Shown here: piece after piece, positions 30,409 through 39,435 of the stretch | Layout: each line of letters begins with the position of its first letter | Position numbering within the stretch: position 1 is the stretch's first letter | Assembly (NCBI RefSeq): GCF_000253115.1 | Contig: NC_014145.1 | Location: 2,728,001-2,792,000, forward strand | Source of the DNA: Thiomonas arsenitoxydans | GTDB lineage: Bacteria; Pseudomonadota; Gammaproteobacteria; Burkholderiales; Burkholderiaceae_C | Reading direction: 5' to 3' | Length of the DNA: 64,000 nucleotides | Notes under the pieces: model-generated | The model's database searches: none | Told to the model about the DNA's origin: nothing | What the model saw: only the letters and a program-made list of their open reading frames with translations | Made by a program: the position numbers and the translations under genes

Positions 30409-31032
30409 TCAAAGGGAAGAATCGGAGGACGGACGGATGCGGGTGCGCAAGCCGTCGATCTGCACCCGTCCTTCCAGCAAAGCCCGCACGGCGTGGGGAT
30501 AAATTCGGTGCTCTTCAAGCAAGACCCGCGCGGCCAGCGTCTCGACCGTATCACCATCCAGCACCGGCACGGCGGCCTGCGCCAGAATCGGCCCGTGATC
30601 GAGCGCGCCGCTCACCAGATGCACGGTAGCACCGTGCCACTTCACCCCTTCTTCGAGGGCGCGGGCATGGGTGCGTAAACCGGTGAAAGCCGGCAGCAAA
30701 GACGGATGGATATTCACCAGACGGCCCGCAAAGCGGTCGACGAACGCCGCACCCAGCACCCGCATGAAGCCGCACAGCGCGACGACGTCGGGCTCCAGCG
30801 CGGCAATCGCGTCGCCCAAAGCACCGTCGAACGCCTCGCGGTTGGGAAAGTCGGCGTGCGCGATCACCTGCGTGGGCACCCCGAAGGCGCGCGCAACATC
30901 CAGCCCTGCGGCATCAGCCCGGTTACTGATCACTCCACGCACGCAAACGCCCCAGCCCTGTTCGCGCTCGGCCTGAAGAATGGACTGCAGATTGCTGCCG
31001 CGCCCGGAAATGAGGAGAACCAGATTTTTCAT
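30409..31032 (-). CDS. purN: Phosphoribosylglycinamide formyltransferase 1
   Basis: A 207-residue enzyme of purine synthesis that formylates GAR from 10-formyl-THF. It contains GRGSNLQSI near the N-terminus, NIHPSLLPAFTGL with the catalytic Asn-His, and HGATVHLV...LDHGPIL with the catalytic Asp. The ATG at 31030-31032 gives MKNLVLLISGRGSN. It leads the purN-rsmB-desaturase set and is divergent from nrdR across 114 bases. Confidence 0.96.
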   Translation of the reverse strand: MKNLVLLISGRGSNLQSILQAEREQGWGVCVRGVISNRADAAGLDVARAFGVPTQVIAHADFPNREAFDGALGDAIAALEPDVVALCGFMRVLGAAFVDRFAGRLVNIHPSLLPAFTGLRTHARALEEGVKWHGATVHLVSGALDHGPILAQAAVPVLDGDTVETLAARVLLEEHRIYPHAVRALLEGRVQIDGLRTRIRPSSDSSL

Positions 31033-31146
31033 CGGCGGGCAGTGTAGCCGCCGCGTCAGGCGTTTGATGCGCGCCGTGTTTGCGCGCGCTGCCGCGAAAA
31101 CAGGCTGCGGCGTGAATAATGACGGGTTTAATGTTGCCACGCCGCC

Positions 31147-31638
31147 ATGAAATGCCCCTTTTGCCAAAGCCCCGACACGCAGGTGATTGAAACCCGTGAT
31201 GTGGAAGACGGCACCGCGCTGCGGCGGCGGCGGCGTTGCGGCCATTGCGACAAGCGCTTCACCACCTATGAGCGCGCGGAGGTCAGCTTTCCGGTGGTGG
31301 TGAAAAAAGATGGCCGCCGCACCGAATACGACCGCGACAAATTGCGCGCCTCTTTCCTGCTGGCCTTGCGCAAGCGGCCGGTCAGTGCCGACGCGGTGGA
31401 TACCGCCATCGGGCGCGTGGAGCAAATGCTGCTGCAAAGCGGCGCGCGCGAGCTGCCCTCCACCCAAATCGGCGCCTGGGTGATGGAGGAATTGCGCACG
31501 CTCGACGGCATTGCCTATGTGCGCTTTGCCTCCGTCTATCACAGCTTCAAGGATTTGAGCCAGTTTCTCGATGTGCTGCAGGAAATGCAGCCGCCCTCGC
31601 CCGCCGCCAAACCCCGACGCGGCAAAACTCCGACATGA
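31147..31638 (+). CDS. nrdR: Transcriptional repressor NrdR
   Basis: A 163-residue zinc-ribbon and ATP-cone repressor of ribonucleotide reductase genes. The zinc ribbon CPFC...CGHC is at the N-terminus, followed by [15 protein letters not shown] and the ATP-cone domain ([16 protein letters not shown] to [12 protein letters not shown]). It overlaps ribD by four bases; nrdR-ribD is a conserved proteobacterial couple. Confidence 0.97.
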   Translation: MKCPFCQSPDTQVIETRDVEDGTALRRRRRCGHCDKRFTTYERAEVSFPVVVKKDGRRTEYDRDKLRASFLLALRKRPVSADAVDTAIGRVEQMLLQSGARELPSTQIGAWVMEELRTLDGIAYVRFASVYHSFKDLSQFLDVLQEMQPPSPAAKPRRGKTPT

Positions 31639-32798
31639 GCCCGGACGACGTTTCATTCAGCGAACAAGACCAGCGCTTCATGCGCCGGGCGCTCGATCTG
31701 GCGCACAGCGCGATGTACCGCACCAGCCCCAATCCGCGGGTGGGCTGCGTGCTGGTGCGAGACGGCCAGGTGCTGGGCGAAGGCGCCACGCTGGCGGCGG
31801 GGCAAGACCATGCCGAAGTCCAGGCAGTGAAGCAAGCCTGGGAGCGCGGCCACGAGGTGCGGGGCGCCACCGCCTACGTCACGCTAGAGCCCTGCGCGCA
31901 CCACGGCCGCACGCCGCCCTGCGCCGACCTGCTGGCCACGCAAGGCGTCGCGCGCGTGGTCGCTGCGCTGGTCGATCCCAACCCGCTGGTGGCAGGCCAG
32001 GGATTGCAGCGTTTGCGCGATGCCGGCATCCAGGTCGATGTCGGGCTGTTCGCCGATGAAGCGCGCGAGATCAACCTTGGCTTCATCTCCCGCATGGTGC
32101 GCGGCACGCCCTGGGTGCGGCTGAAGGTGGCCGCCTCGCTCGACGGCGTCACGGCCCTGCCCAACGGCACAAGCCAGTGGATCACCAGCGAAGCGGCCCG
32201 CGCCGACGGTCACCACTGGCGCGCGCGCGCCTGCGCCGTGCTCACTGGCCTGGGGACGGTGCGGGCGGACGATCCCCAGCTCAATGTGCGGGCGGTGCAG
32301 ACGCCGCGCCAGCCCATTCGCATCGTCGTCGACAGCCGCCTGGAATGCCCGGCGACCGTGCGCCTGTTGCAGAGCGCCGACTCGCCGCTGTGGATCGTCC
32401 ACGCCCTGCCGCCGGAACAGGCCGCGCCGCGTCTGGCGGCGCTGCGCAGCGCGGCCACCGCCTCGCTCGATCTGCAAGACATCGCCCTGCCCGTCGATCC
32501 CGACAAGCCGGGCAAGACCGATTTGCGCGCGTTGATGCAGGTGCTCGGCCAGCGGGGCATCAACGAGCTGCACTGCGAGGCCGGCGAAAAGCTCAACGGC
32601 TCGCTGCTGCGCGCTGGCGTGGTCGATGAACTGCTGATGTATCTTGCACCCCAGTTGCTGGGCGAGGGCGCCGGATTGGCGGCGCTGGGGCCCTATCAGC
32701 AGGTCAACGAAGGACTCGCGCTGCGATGGCACGATGTGCAGCGGATCGGCGCCGATCTGCGCATCCTCGCTCGTTTCCCTCCTTCATTTTCTCCTTGA
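31635..32798 (+). CDS. ribD: Bifunctional pyrimidine deaminase/reductase RibD
   Basis: A 387-residue enzyme doing the second and third steps of riboflavin synthesis. The N-terminal zinc deaminase domain has HAEVQA and [11 protein letters not shown]; the C-terminal reductase domain has [21 protein letters not shown], and the GGxxL-like end [16 protein letters not shown]. It starts inside the nrdR stop (ATGA, 31635-31638) and is followed by ribE six bases later. Confidence 0.95.
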   Translation: MSPDDVSFSEQDQRFMRRALDLAHSAMYRTSPNPRVGCVLVRDGQVLGEGATLAAGQDHAEVQAVKQAWERGHEVRGATAYVTLEPCAHHGRTPPCADLLATQGVARVVAALVDPNPLVAGQGLQRLRDAGIQVDVGLFADEAREINLGFISRMVRGTPWVRLKVAASLDGVTALPNGTSQWITSEAARADGHHWRARACAVLTGLGTVRADDPQLNVRAVQTPRQPIRIVVDSRLECPATVRLLQSADSPLWIVHALPPEQAAPRLAALRSAATASLDLQDIALPVDPDKPGKTDLRALMQVLGQRGINELHCEAGEKLNGSLLRAGVVDELLMYLAPQLLGEGAGLAALGPYQQVNEGLALRWHDVQRIGADLRILARFPPSFSP

Positions 32799-32804
32799 AC
32801 CCTC

Positions 32805-33437
32805 ATGTTCACCGGACTCATCACCAGCGTCGGTCGCATCGCCGAAGTCACCCCCCTCGGTTCCCAAGCCAGTCACGGCAAACGCGTGCAACTGCAGGTC
32901 GATCCGTCCTGGCTGCAGGGCGTAAAGCTCGGCGAGAGCATCGCCGTCAGCGGCGCCTGCATGACGGTGGTGGAGCTTCAGCCCGGTGGCTTTGCCTTCG
33001 ACATTTCGGCCGAAAGCCTGGCGCGCACCACGGGGCTGGACGTGCCGGGCGCCCGGGTCAATCTGGAGCAGTCGGTCGCGCTGTCCACCAAGCTGGGCGG
33101 CCATCTGGTGACTGGGCATGTGGACGGCGTCGGTCAGGTGGCCCGGTTCGAGCCCTTCGGCGAATCCTGGCTGCTGGAGGTGGACGCGCCCGCCGCTTTA
33201 GGCAAGTTTTTTGCGTACAAGGGCTCCATCGTGATCAACGGCGTGAGTCTGACGGTCAACCGCGTCGAAGATCTGCCGCAGCATTGCCGCGTGAGCATCA
33301 ACCTCATTCCGCATACCCTGCAGCACACCAATCTGCATCAACTTCGCGAGGGCAGCGCGGTGAATCTCGAAATCGACCTCATCGCCCGCTATGTCGAGCG
33401 CATGCTGGGCGCACCGGAGGGTCGGAAAGATGTGTGA
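32805..33437 (+). CDS. ribE: Riboflavin synthase alpha chain
   Basis: A 210-residue enzyme that dismutates two lumazine molecules to riboflavin. It is built of two similar beta-barrel halves, starting MFTGLITSVGRI and repeated near residue 98 as GGHLVTGHVDGVGQV; both carry SIAVSGACMTV- and SIVINGVSLTV-type segments. The symbol ribE follows the numbering that pairs it with ribH; E. coli calls it ribC. The start lies six bases after ribD; the end overlaps the next gene by eight bases. Confidence 0.95.
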   Translation: MFTGLITSVGRIAEVTPLGSQASHGKRVQLQVDPSWLQGVKLGESIAVSGACMTVVELQPGGFAFDISAESLARTTGLDVPGARVNLEQSVALSTKLGGHLVTGHVDGVGQVARFEPFGESWLLEVDAPAALGKFFAYKGSIVINGVSLTVNRVEDLPQHCRVSINLIPHTLQHTNLHQLREGSAVNLEIDLIARYVERMLGAPEGRKDV

Positions 33438-34242
33438 GTTGTTCGCCTACTCCAGCCGTGTGCCCGCGCGGGTGCGGTTCGCCTTTCGTGAATTCGCGCG
33501 CCACGGCGGGCCGCACGCCGCCAATCCCGACGGCTGGGGCGCGGCGTATTACGAAGGCAGCGACGCGCATGTGCTGCGCGAAGCGCAACCCGCGCTGGCC
33601 AGCGCCTTCGTTCCGGTGCTCGAAAAGCACGACTTTCACAGCCCGCTAGTCATCGCACATATCCGCCGCGCCTCGCGCGGCCCGGTGACGCTGGTCAACA
33701 CCCAGCCGTTCGCCCGCGAGCTGTTCGGCAAGCGCCACGTCTTTGCCCACAACGGCGATCTGCCCGACATCGAGCAGGCGCTTCCGCTGGCGCATGCAGC
33801 GCACCGCCCGATGGGCCAGACCGATTCCGAACATGCCTTCTACGTGCTCATGCAATCACTGCAAGTGCTCGATGCGGCGGGCGAAAGCGGCGATCTCAAA
33901 CGCCGCATCGAAGCGGTCTCCGACTTCGCGGCCAAATTGCGCACTCTCGGCGCGGCGAACTTCCTGTTCACCGATGGCGACCTGCTGTTCGCTCACGCGC
34001 ATCGCCGCCGCAGTCATCCGGGCAACACCTGGGTGCCCGGTTTGCACCTGCTCATGCGCGAAGCCGCCAGCGAACATCAGATGCGCGCCTCTGGGCTGCA
34101 TGTTCAGGGCCGCGATGACAAACCCGCGCCCGCCGTGATGCTCGCCAGCGTGCCCCTCACCCCGGAAGACTGGGAGCCCCTGCCAGAGAACACCCTGCTC
34201 GTCGTGCAGCAGGGCCGATTGATCGCGCGTCTCGGTGCTTGA
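33430..34242 (+). CDS. Class II glutamine amidotransferase (YafJ-like)
   Basis: A 270-residue Ntn-type amidotransferase domain protein. After removal of Met1, Cys2 (MCELFAYSSR) is the nucleophile. NPDGWGAAYY, AHIRRASRGPV and FAHNGDL supply the glutamine-site Arg and oxyanion Asn-Gly residues. No synthase domain is attached, so the ammonia acceptor is unknown; YafJ-type proteins are uncharacterised. The ATG at 33430 overlaps the ribE stop by eight bases, so it is coupled to the riboflavin genes. Whether it works in that pathway is not known. Confidence 0.87.
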   Translation: MCELFAYSSRVPARVRFAFREFARHGGPHAANPDGWGAAYYEGSDAHVLREAQPALASAFVPVLEKHDFHSPLVIAHIRRASRGPVTLVNTQPFARELFGKRHVFAHNGDLPDIEQALPLAHAAHRPMGQTDSEHAFYVLMQSLQVLDAAGESGDLKRRIEAVSDFAAKLRTLGAANFLFTDGDLLFAHAHRRRSHPGNTWVPGLHLLMREAASEHQMRASGLHVQGRDDKPAPAVMLASVPLTPEDWEPLPENTLLVVQQGRLIARLGA

Positions 34243-34388
34243 TCATTGCCCCGATCAGCGCCCCAACCCGGCTCTGAACAGCGCTTGAGTCAGCCACACA
34301 CATGCCGCCCGTTGCAAACGGACACAGGCTCAATCTTTTCCGCTGATAAAGTCTGGCCCGACTTCCCTGAGACGCCCGCCAAGAGCCC

Positions 34389-34967
34389 ATGAAACATTTT
34401 CCAGCCCGCCTTCTATCCACTTTCGCCCTCCTCTGGCTGGCCCTGGTTCCCCGCGCGAGTTGGGCGCTCGGGCTGGGCGGCGTATCCGACTGGGCGCAGT
34501 CCACCTGGAATGCCGCGGTCAGCACCACCCAGACCGGACAGGACGATCTGTACTTCAGCGGCTACACCTGGCACGACCCCGGCACCTACACCGCCGCCAA
34601 GCGCGCCACGCTCAACAAACACGCCTGGGGCATAGGCTGGGGCCGCCATCACATCAATGCCGACGGCAACGAAGACATGGTGTACGCCATGATCTTCTCC
34701 GACTCGCACTGGAACGCCGAGCCCGTGGTCGGCTACGCCCATCAGTGGATGTTCAACAACGACGCGCCGGTGGGCTTCGGTCTGGGCTACACCCTGGCGG
34801 TGACCTCGCGCGCCGACATCTTCCACAACATCCCCTTCCCCATCGCGCTGCCCATCGCCTCGATCCGTTTCGGCAGGCTGTCGATTTATGGCACCTTCAT
34901 CCCGAAGGTGAATAACAAGCTCAACAACGGCAACGTCGCGTTTTTCTTCGGACGCTACGAATTCTGA
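34389..34967 (+). CDS. pagP: Lipid A palmitoyltransferase PagP
   Basis: A 192-residue outer-membrane enzyme that moves palmitate from phospholipid to lipid A, strengthening the barrier. It has a signal peptide (to about ASWA, residue 26), an amphipathic N-terminal helix and an eight-strand barrel ending RYEF. The catalytic residues align with E. coli PagP: H62 in YTWHDPG, and D105-S106 in [16 protein letters not shown] and [10 protein letters not shown] match the family. It stands between the amidotransferase (146 bases) and ribB (75 bases), an unusual place for this gene. An inverted repeat CCGTT-GCA-AACGG at 34309-34321 lies upstream and could be regulatory. Confidence 0.9.
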   Translation: MKHFPARLLSTFALLWLALVPRASWALGLGGVSDWAQSTWNAAVSTTQTGQDDLYFSGYTWHDPGTYTAAKRATLNKHAWGIGWGRHHINADGNEDMVYAMIFSDSHWNAEPVVGYAHQWMFNNDAPVGFGLGYTLAVTSRADIFHNIPFPIALPIASIRFGRLSIYGTFIPKVNNKLNNGNVAFFFGRYEF

Positions 34968-35042
34968 CAAGGCAAGCGGCGCAAGCGCGCCGGGTGAGGC
35001 AGTTTTATAATGATGGGCTTTTCAGCAGCGCCCGTCCCCATC

Positions 35043-36176
35043 ATGCCCCTGTCCCCCGTTCCCGACATCATTGCCGAGCTCAAGGCCGGGCGTATGGTCA
35101 TTCTGGTCGATGAGGAAGATCGCGAAAACGAGGGCGATCTGGTCATTGCCGCCGAGCACATCACCCCGCAGGCCATCAATTTCATGGCCACGCATGCGCG
35201 CGGTCTGATCTGCCTGACCCTCACCGCCCAGCGTTGCGCGCAGCTTGGCCTGCGGCATATGGTCGAGCACAACGGCTCTTCGCACGGCACCGCCTTCACC
35301 GCGTCCATCGAAGCTGCCGAAGGCGTCACCACGGGCATTTCGGCGGCCGACCGTGCGCGCACCGTGCAGGCCGCCGTGGCGCGCAACGCACAGGCCAGCG
35401 ACATCGTGCAACCGGGTCACATCTTCCCGCTCATGGCCGCTGAAGGCGGCGTGCTGATGCGCGCCGGGCACACCGAGGCCGGCTGCGACCTCGCCGCTCT
35501 GGCCGGGCTGGAACCCGCCGCCGTGATCTGCGAGGTGATGAACGCCGACGGCACCATGGCTCGCCTGCCCGATCTCGAACAATTTGCCGCGCAGCACGAG
35601 CTGAAAATCGGCGCCATCGCCGATCTCATCGAATACCGCAGCCGCACCGAATCGCTGGTGCAGCGCGTAGGCGAACACCCCATGCAGACACCGTTCGGCC
35701 CCATGCGCTGCGTGGCCTATACCGATCGCGCCGGTCATGGCCTGCATCTGGCGCTGGTGCATGGCGACCTAGCCGCGCAGGCCGCGCCGCTGGTGCGGGT
35801 GCACGAGCCCCTGTCCGCTCTCGACCTGCTCGATGCCGCCTGCCAGCGCCATTCCTGGAATCTACCGCAGGCGCTTGGCCGCATCGTGCGCGAAGGCGTG
35901 GGCGTGGCCGTGCTGCTCAACTGCGGTGAATCGGCCGCGCAATTGAAAAACCAGTTTGAGCGCTTGTTGCAGCCGGCGGCCACGCCGCCCAAATCGGGCG
36001 TCACCGCCTTGCGCGACTACGGCATTGGCGCGCAAATCCTGCGCGATCTCGGCGTGCGGCAGATGCGCCTTCTCGGCCAGCCGCGCAAAATGCCCAGCAT
36101 GGCAGGCTACGGGCTGGAGATCGTCGGCTTCGAGTCCGCACAGGACAGCGCCCCCATCCTTGCGCCCGGCGCGTAA
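35043..36176 (+). CDS. ribB: 3,4-dihydroxy-2-butanone-4-phosphate synthase with degenerate GTP cyclohydrolase II domain
   Basis: A 377-residue protein from ribulose 5-phosphate to the four-carbon riboflavin precursor. The N-terminal RibB domain is complete: [40 protein letters not shown] and [16 protein letters not shown]. The C-terminal half aligns loosely with RibA ([27 protein letters not shown]) but lacks the cysteine zinc site and the G-x-x-x-RCDCG segment, so GTP cyclohydrolase activity is not expected. The frame opens at 35010 (MMG), but a TATAAT overlaps that codon at 35006-35011, and [13 protein letters not shown] at 35043 matches family starts. Another ribA must supply cyclohydrolase. 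Confidence 0.9.
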   Translation: MPLSPVPDIIAELKAGRMVILVDEEDRENEGDLVIAAEHITPQAINFMATHARGLICLTLTAQRCAQLGLRHMVEHNGSSHGTAFTASIEAAEGVTTGISAADRARTVQAAVARNAQASDIVQPGHIFPLMAAEGGVLMRAGHTEAGCDLAALAGLEPAAVICEVMNADGTMARLPDLEQFAAQHELKIGAIADLIEYRSRTESLVQRVGEHPMQTPFGPMRCVAYTDRAGHGLHLALVHGDLAAQAAPLVRVHEPLSALDLLDAACQRHSWNLPQALGRIVREGVGVAVLLNCGESAAQLKNQFERLLQPAATPPKSGVTALRDYGIGAQILRDLGVRQMRLLGQPRKMPSMAGYGLEIVGFESAQDSAPILAPGA

Positions 36177-36228
36177 GCTGTTGCCCTTCTGCGCCCCGCG
36201 GCGCGCCACTCCTCTGCACTCCAACGCC

Positions 36229-36714
36229 ATGCAAAACGTCCAGAACCGCATTCTTTCCGAACAACTCGATGGCCGTGAGCTGCGCGTCGCCGTGGTGCAG
36301 GCCCGCTTCAACACCGCCATTACCGACCGCATCACCCAGTCCTGCCTCGACGAACTCCAGCGCCTGGGCGTGAACGAAGACGATATCGGGCTCTACACCG
36401 TCCCCGGCGCGCTCGAACTGCCGCTGATGCTGCAGGCGCTGGCCGAGAGCGAGGCCTTCGATGCGCTCATTGCCATCGGCTGCGTGATTCGCGGCGACAC
36501 CTATCACTTCGAGGTCGTCTGCAATACCAGCGCGGCCGGTATCGCTCAGATGGCGCTCGACTACAACATGCCGGTGGCCAACGGCGTGCTCACCGTGGAA
36601 AACGAAGCGCAGGCCGAAGCCCGCATCGACAAAGGCGCCGAATGCGCCCGCGTCGCGGTGGAAATGGCCAACCTGTTCATCGACATCAGCGACAACGACG
36701 ACGAGGCCGCATGA
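36229..36714 (+). CDS. ribH: 6,7-dimethyl-8-ribityllumazine synthase
   Basis: A 161-residue lumazine synthase that joins the pyrimidine and the four-carbon unit. It shows [45 protein letters not shown] (with the catalytic His in TYHFE) and [15 protein letters not shown]. Start ATG 36229. Its stop overlaps nusB by four bases, the conserved ribH-nusB couple. Confidence 0.96.
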   Translation: MQNVQNRILSEQLDGRELRVAVVQARFNTAITDRITQSCLDELQRLGVNEDDIGLYTVPGALELPLMLQALAESEAFDALIAIGCVIRGDTYHFEVVCNTSAAGIAQMALDYNMPVANGVLTVENEAQAEARIDKGAECARVAVEMANLFIDISDNDDEAA

Positions 36715-37319
36715 CCGCAACCACCGCCCCCAAAAGCGCGCGGCGCAAGTCGCGCGAGCTCGCGTTCCAGGGCATTTATGAATGGCTGCTCGCCGGCAGC
36801 GATACCGGCGCGATCGAAGCCTTTCTGCACGAGCGCTACCCCACCATCAAGCTCGACGACGATCACTTCCAGTCGCTGCTGCATGGCGCGCTGGCCGAGG
36901 CCGGGCCGCTCGACGCCCTCATTCAGCCGCACATCGACCGCCAGACCAGCGAGCTTTCCCCGGTAGAGCACGCCCTGCTGCTGATGGGCGCCTTCGAGCT
37001 GCAGCGTCATCTCGACGTGCCTTACCGCGTGGTCATCAACGAAGCGGTCGAACTCGGCAAGGTGTATGGCGGCACCGACGGCTACAAATACGTCAACGGC
37101 GTGCTCGACCGCATCGCCGCGCAATTGCGCAAGACCGAGGTCGAAGCCGCCAACCAGTCGCACCCGCAAGCGCAGCCCACGGCCACCGACTTCAGCCCGC
37201 CGCCCAACCCCTACGCGAACGTGCCCGTCAGCCACAAGGCCAAAACCCCGCCGCGACGTGCGGCCGCTTCTTTCCCCCGGCGCGCCAGTGCCAGCCCGCG
37301 CCCGCCGCGCAAAGACTGA
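36711..37319 (+). CDS. nusB: Transcription antitermination factor NusB, with C-terminal extension
   Basis: An all-helical antitermination factor for rRNA operons. The core (residues 1 to about 145) has [33 protein letters not shown] and [27 protein letters not shown] (quoted here as [14 protein letters not shown]), all NusB hallmarks. A further roughly 55 residues rich in Pro, Ala and Arg extend beyond the usual end and look disordered. It starts inside the ribH stop. The stop codon is the first part of a 29-base inverted-repeat arm of a small element. Confidence 0.94.
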   Translation: MTATTAPKSARRKSRELAFQGIYEWLLAGSDTGAIEAFLHERYPTIKLDDDHFQSLLHGALAEAGPLDALIQPHIDRQTSELSPVEHALLLMGAFELQRHLDVPYRVVINEAVELGKVYGGTDGYKYVNGVLDRIAAQLRKTEVEAANQSHPQAQPTATDFSPPPNPYANVPVSHKAKTPPRRAAASFPRRASASPRPPRKD

Positions 37320-37493
37320 GAGGGTGTGAACAAATCCGCCATGCCCGCTCCTCGCGCCCAAACACCCCCGCTCGGCGTTGCGTTCGGTGTTGTAAGCGCG
37401 CGCCGTGCCGATGGGCACGGCTGTGCTTTGCGCCTTGATCGGAAGCGTTTGGGCACGCTGCTCGGCCACGCCGGATTCATTTACACCCTCTGA
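37317..37493. mobile_element. MITE-like 177-bp inverted-repeat element
   Basis: About 29-base arms face each other: 37317-37345 and 37465-37493. 22 of 29 positions match, with the core GAGGGTGT and ATCCG perfect in both arms. In the middle, GCCGTGCC (37402-37409) and GGCACGGC (37414-37421) form a perfect hairpin with a GATG loop. The element contains no gene and fits exactly between nusB (whose stop is in the left arm) and the aminotransferase gene. No target-site duplication can be seen with confidence. It could instead be a large folded RNA 3' end. Confidence 0.6.
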
Positions 37494-37512
37494 TCTCCCT
37501 CTGATAGCCGCC

Positions 37513-38694
37513 ATGCGCTTAGCCCAACGCAACCAGTCCATCGAACCCTTCTACGTCATGGACGTGGTGCGCGCCGCGGCCGAACAACAAACGGCCTGGG
37601 AAGCGCAGGGCAGGCGCATGATCCATCTCAGCGTGGGCGAGCCCGATTTCACCGCGCCCGAACCCGTGGTCGAAGCCGCCACCCGAGCCTTGCGCGACGG
37701 CCGCACCGGCTACACCCTGGCGCCCGGCCTGCCTGCGCTACGCGAACGCATCGCGCAGCACTACGCCCAGGTGCACGGCGTGACGCTCGACCCGGCGCGC
37801 GTGTTCATCACCGCAGGCGCCTCGGGAGCCCTCACCCTGGCCAGCCTGCTGCTGTTCAATCCGGGCGATGAAGTGCTCATGCCCGACCCGAGCTATCCTT
37901 GCAACAAGAACTTCGTGGCCGCTGCAGGAGCCCGGGCGCGCATGCTGCCCGCCCCCGCCGCGCAACGCTTTCAGCTCACCGCCAGCGAAGTCGAGGCCGC
38001 GTGGACGCCGCAGACCGCCGGGGTGTTGCTGGCCTCGCCCTCCAACCCCACCGGCACCTCCATCGCGCCAGAGGAGCTGCGCCGCATCGCCGATGTGGTG
38101 CGCGCGCGCGGCGGGGTGAGCATCGTCGACGAAATCTATCTGGGCCTCAGCTATGAAGCCGGCTATGGTCACACCGCACTGGCCGCGGGCGACGACATCA
38201 TCACCGTCAACAGCTTCTCCAAATACTTCCAGATGACCGGATGGCGGCTGGGCTGGCTGGTCGTGCCGCCCTCGCTCGTCGCTCCGCTGGAACGCATGGC
38301 CGGCAATTTGTTCATCTGCGCCAGCAGCGTGGCACAACAGGCCGCGCTGGCCTGCTTCGAACCCGACACCCTGACCGAATACGAACGCCGCCGCGCCGAG
38401 TTCCAACGCCGCCGCGACCTGATCGTGCCCGGCCTCGACGCCTTGGGCCTGCGCGTGCCCGTGCGGCCGGACGGCGCGTTTTATGTGTACGCCGACTGCT
38501 CCGCCTACAGCGCCGACAGCTGGGACTTCTGCTTCGAGGTCATGCGCGATACCGGCGTGGTGCTCGTACCCGGCAAAGACTTCGGCACCGCCGAGCCCCA
38601 GCGCTACTTCCGCCTGAGCTACGCCAACAGCATCGCCAACCTGCAGGAAGCGCTGTCCCGGCTGCGCGGCTATCTGGAACGCAAGGTGGCATGA
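37513..38694 (+). CDS. Class I PLP-dependent aminotransferase
   Basis: A 393-residue fold-type I aminotransferase. It has HLSVGEPDFTAPEPV near the N-terminus, GYTLAPGLPALRERIA, SPSNPTGTSIAPEE, and the PLP lysine in SFSKYFQMTGWRLGW, followed by the substrate arginine region FRLSYANS. It resembles aspartate/alanine-type enzymes of the AlaC/AspC groups; the substrate is not determined. The ATG at 37513 (MRLAQRNQSIEPF) follows the inverted-repeat element; a longer in-frame start would lie inside that element. The zeta-toxin-like gene begins ten bases after its stop. Confidence 0.88.
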   Translation: MRLAQRNQSIEPFYVMDVVRAAAEQQTAWEAQGRRMIHLSVGEPDFTAPEPVVEAATRALRDGRTGYTLAPGLPALRERIAQHYAQVHGVTLDPARVFITAGASGALTLASLLLFNPGDEVLMPDPSYPCNKNFVAAAGARARMLPAPAAQRFQLTASEVEAAWTPQTAGVLLASPSNPTGTSIAPEELRRIADVVRARGGVSIVDEIYLGLSYEAGYGHTALAAGDDIITVNSFSKYFQMTGWRLGWLVVPPSLVAPLERMAGNLFICASSVAQQAALACFEPDTLTEYERRRAEFQRRRDLIVPGLDALGLRVPVRPDGAFYVYADCSAYSADSWDFCFEVMRDTGVVLVPGKDFGTAEPQRYFRLSYANSIANLQEALSRLRGYLERKVA

Positions 38695-38704
38695 AAATCG
38701 CCCA

Positions 38705-39226
38705 ATGAACCCGGAGCATCGCATCCTGCTGATCGCGGGGCCGAATGGCGCTGGAAAAACCACCTTCGCCAAGATTTTCCTGCCCGAAGCGGATTACAGC
38801 GACTTCATCAACGCCGATCTCATCGCCTCGGGCTTATCCCCATTCGATCCCGATAGGGCTGCCCGACGCGCTGCGCGCCTGATGCTGGAAGAAATTGACT
38901 TACGGGTGAAAAACGGGAAAAGCTTCGCCCTGGAAACCACCCTCAGCGGGCGCGGCTATGCCGCGCAAATTCCGCGGTGGCGTGCATTGGGCTATCACGC
39001 CAAGCTCGTGTTTTTGTCCTTGCCCGATGCGGAAATGGCGGTACAGCGTGTGGCGGCCCGTGTGACGCAAGGCGGGCATGCCATCCCTGAAGCCGTCATC
39101 CGACGCCGTTTTTCAGCCGGATTACTCAATTTCCATCATCTCTACAAACCGTTGGTGAACGCCTGGGCACTTTATGACAACTCGGGTGATCTACCCTCTC
39201 TGATCAGCAGCGGGGACAACCCATGA
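38705..39226 (+). CDS. Zeta-toxin-like P-loop kinase
   Basis: A 173-residue kinase of the zeta toxin / UDP-N-acetylglucosamine kinase group. Walker A GPNGAGKTTFA, INADLIASGLSP, ALETTLSGRGYA and VARRVxxGGHAIPE-like VAARVTQGGHAIPEAVIRRRF match small chromosomal zeta-type proteins, and the end WALYDNSG is typical. Zeta toxins phosphorylate peptidoglycan precursors, but many small homologues are not proven toxins. It is coupled (ATGA) to a 70-residue protein and then ybgC. Order and size differ from classic epsilon-zeta, where the antitoxin comes first. Confidence 0.85.
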   Translation: MNPEHRILLIAGPNGAGKTTFAKIFLPEADYSDFINADLIASGLSPFDPDRAARRAARLMLEEIDLRVKNGKSFALETTLSGRGYAAQIPRWRALGYHAKLVFLSLPDAEMAVQRVAARVTQGGHAIPEAVIRRRFSAGLLNFHHLYKPLVNAWALYDNSGDLPSLISSGDNP

Positions 39227-39435
39227 CCATCTCTCCGATCAAGCACACCCCGCCTTCTGTCGACCCCGACCTGCAAAAAGTCGAGCCCGCCCTGCGCCGT
39301 GCAGCCCAAAGCGCGCGTGAGCTCGCGCTGCGTACCGGCACGCCTTGCTATGTCTGGCGCGATGGCAAGCTGATCAACATTGGCAGCCCGCAGATGAATC
39401 CCTCAGCCGACACCCACACCACCGAGAAGGCATGA
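39223..39435 (+). CDS. Small protein encoded with the zeta-like kinase
   Basis: A 70-residue soluble protein of unknown function. Its core SARELALRTGTPCYVWRDGKLINIG is quoted in part as ELALRTGTPCYVWRDGK. It resembles small partner proteins found directly behind zeta-type kinases; an antitoxin role is possible but not shown. It is coupled to both neighbours: its ATG overlaps the kinase stop by four bases, and its stop overlaps the ybgC start by four bases. Confidence 0.75.
   Translation: MTISPIKHTPPSVDPDLQKVEPALRRAAQSARELALRTGTPCYVWRDGKLINIGSPQMNPSADTHTTEKA

Noticed and set aside
34968..35042. FMN riboswitch before ribB.
   Set aside because: Only 75 bases separate pagP and the chosen start, and no RFN-element sequence is visible.
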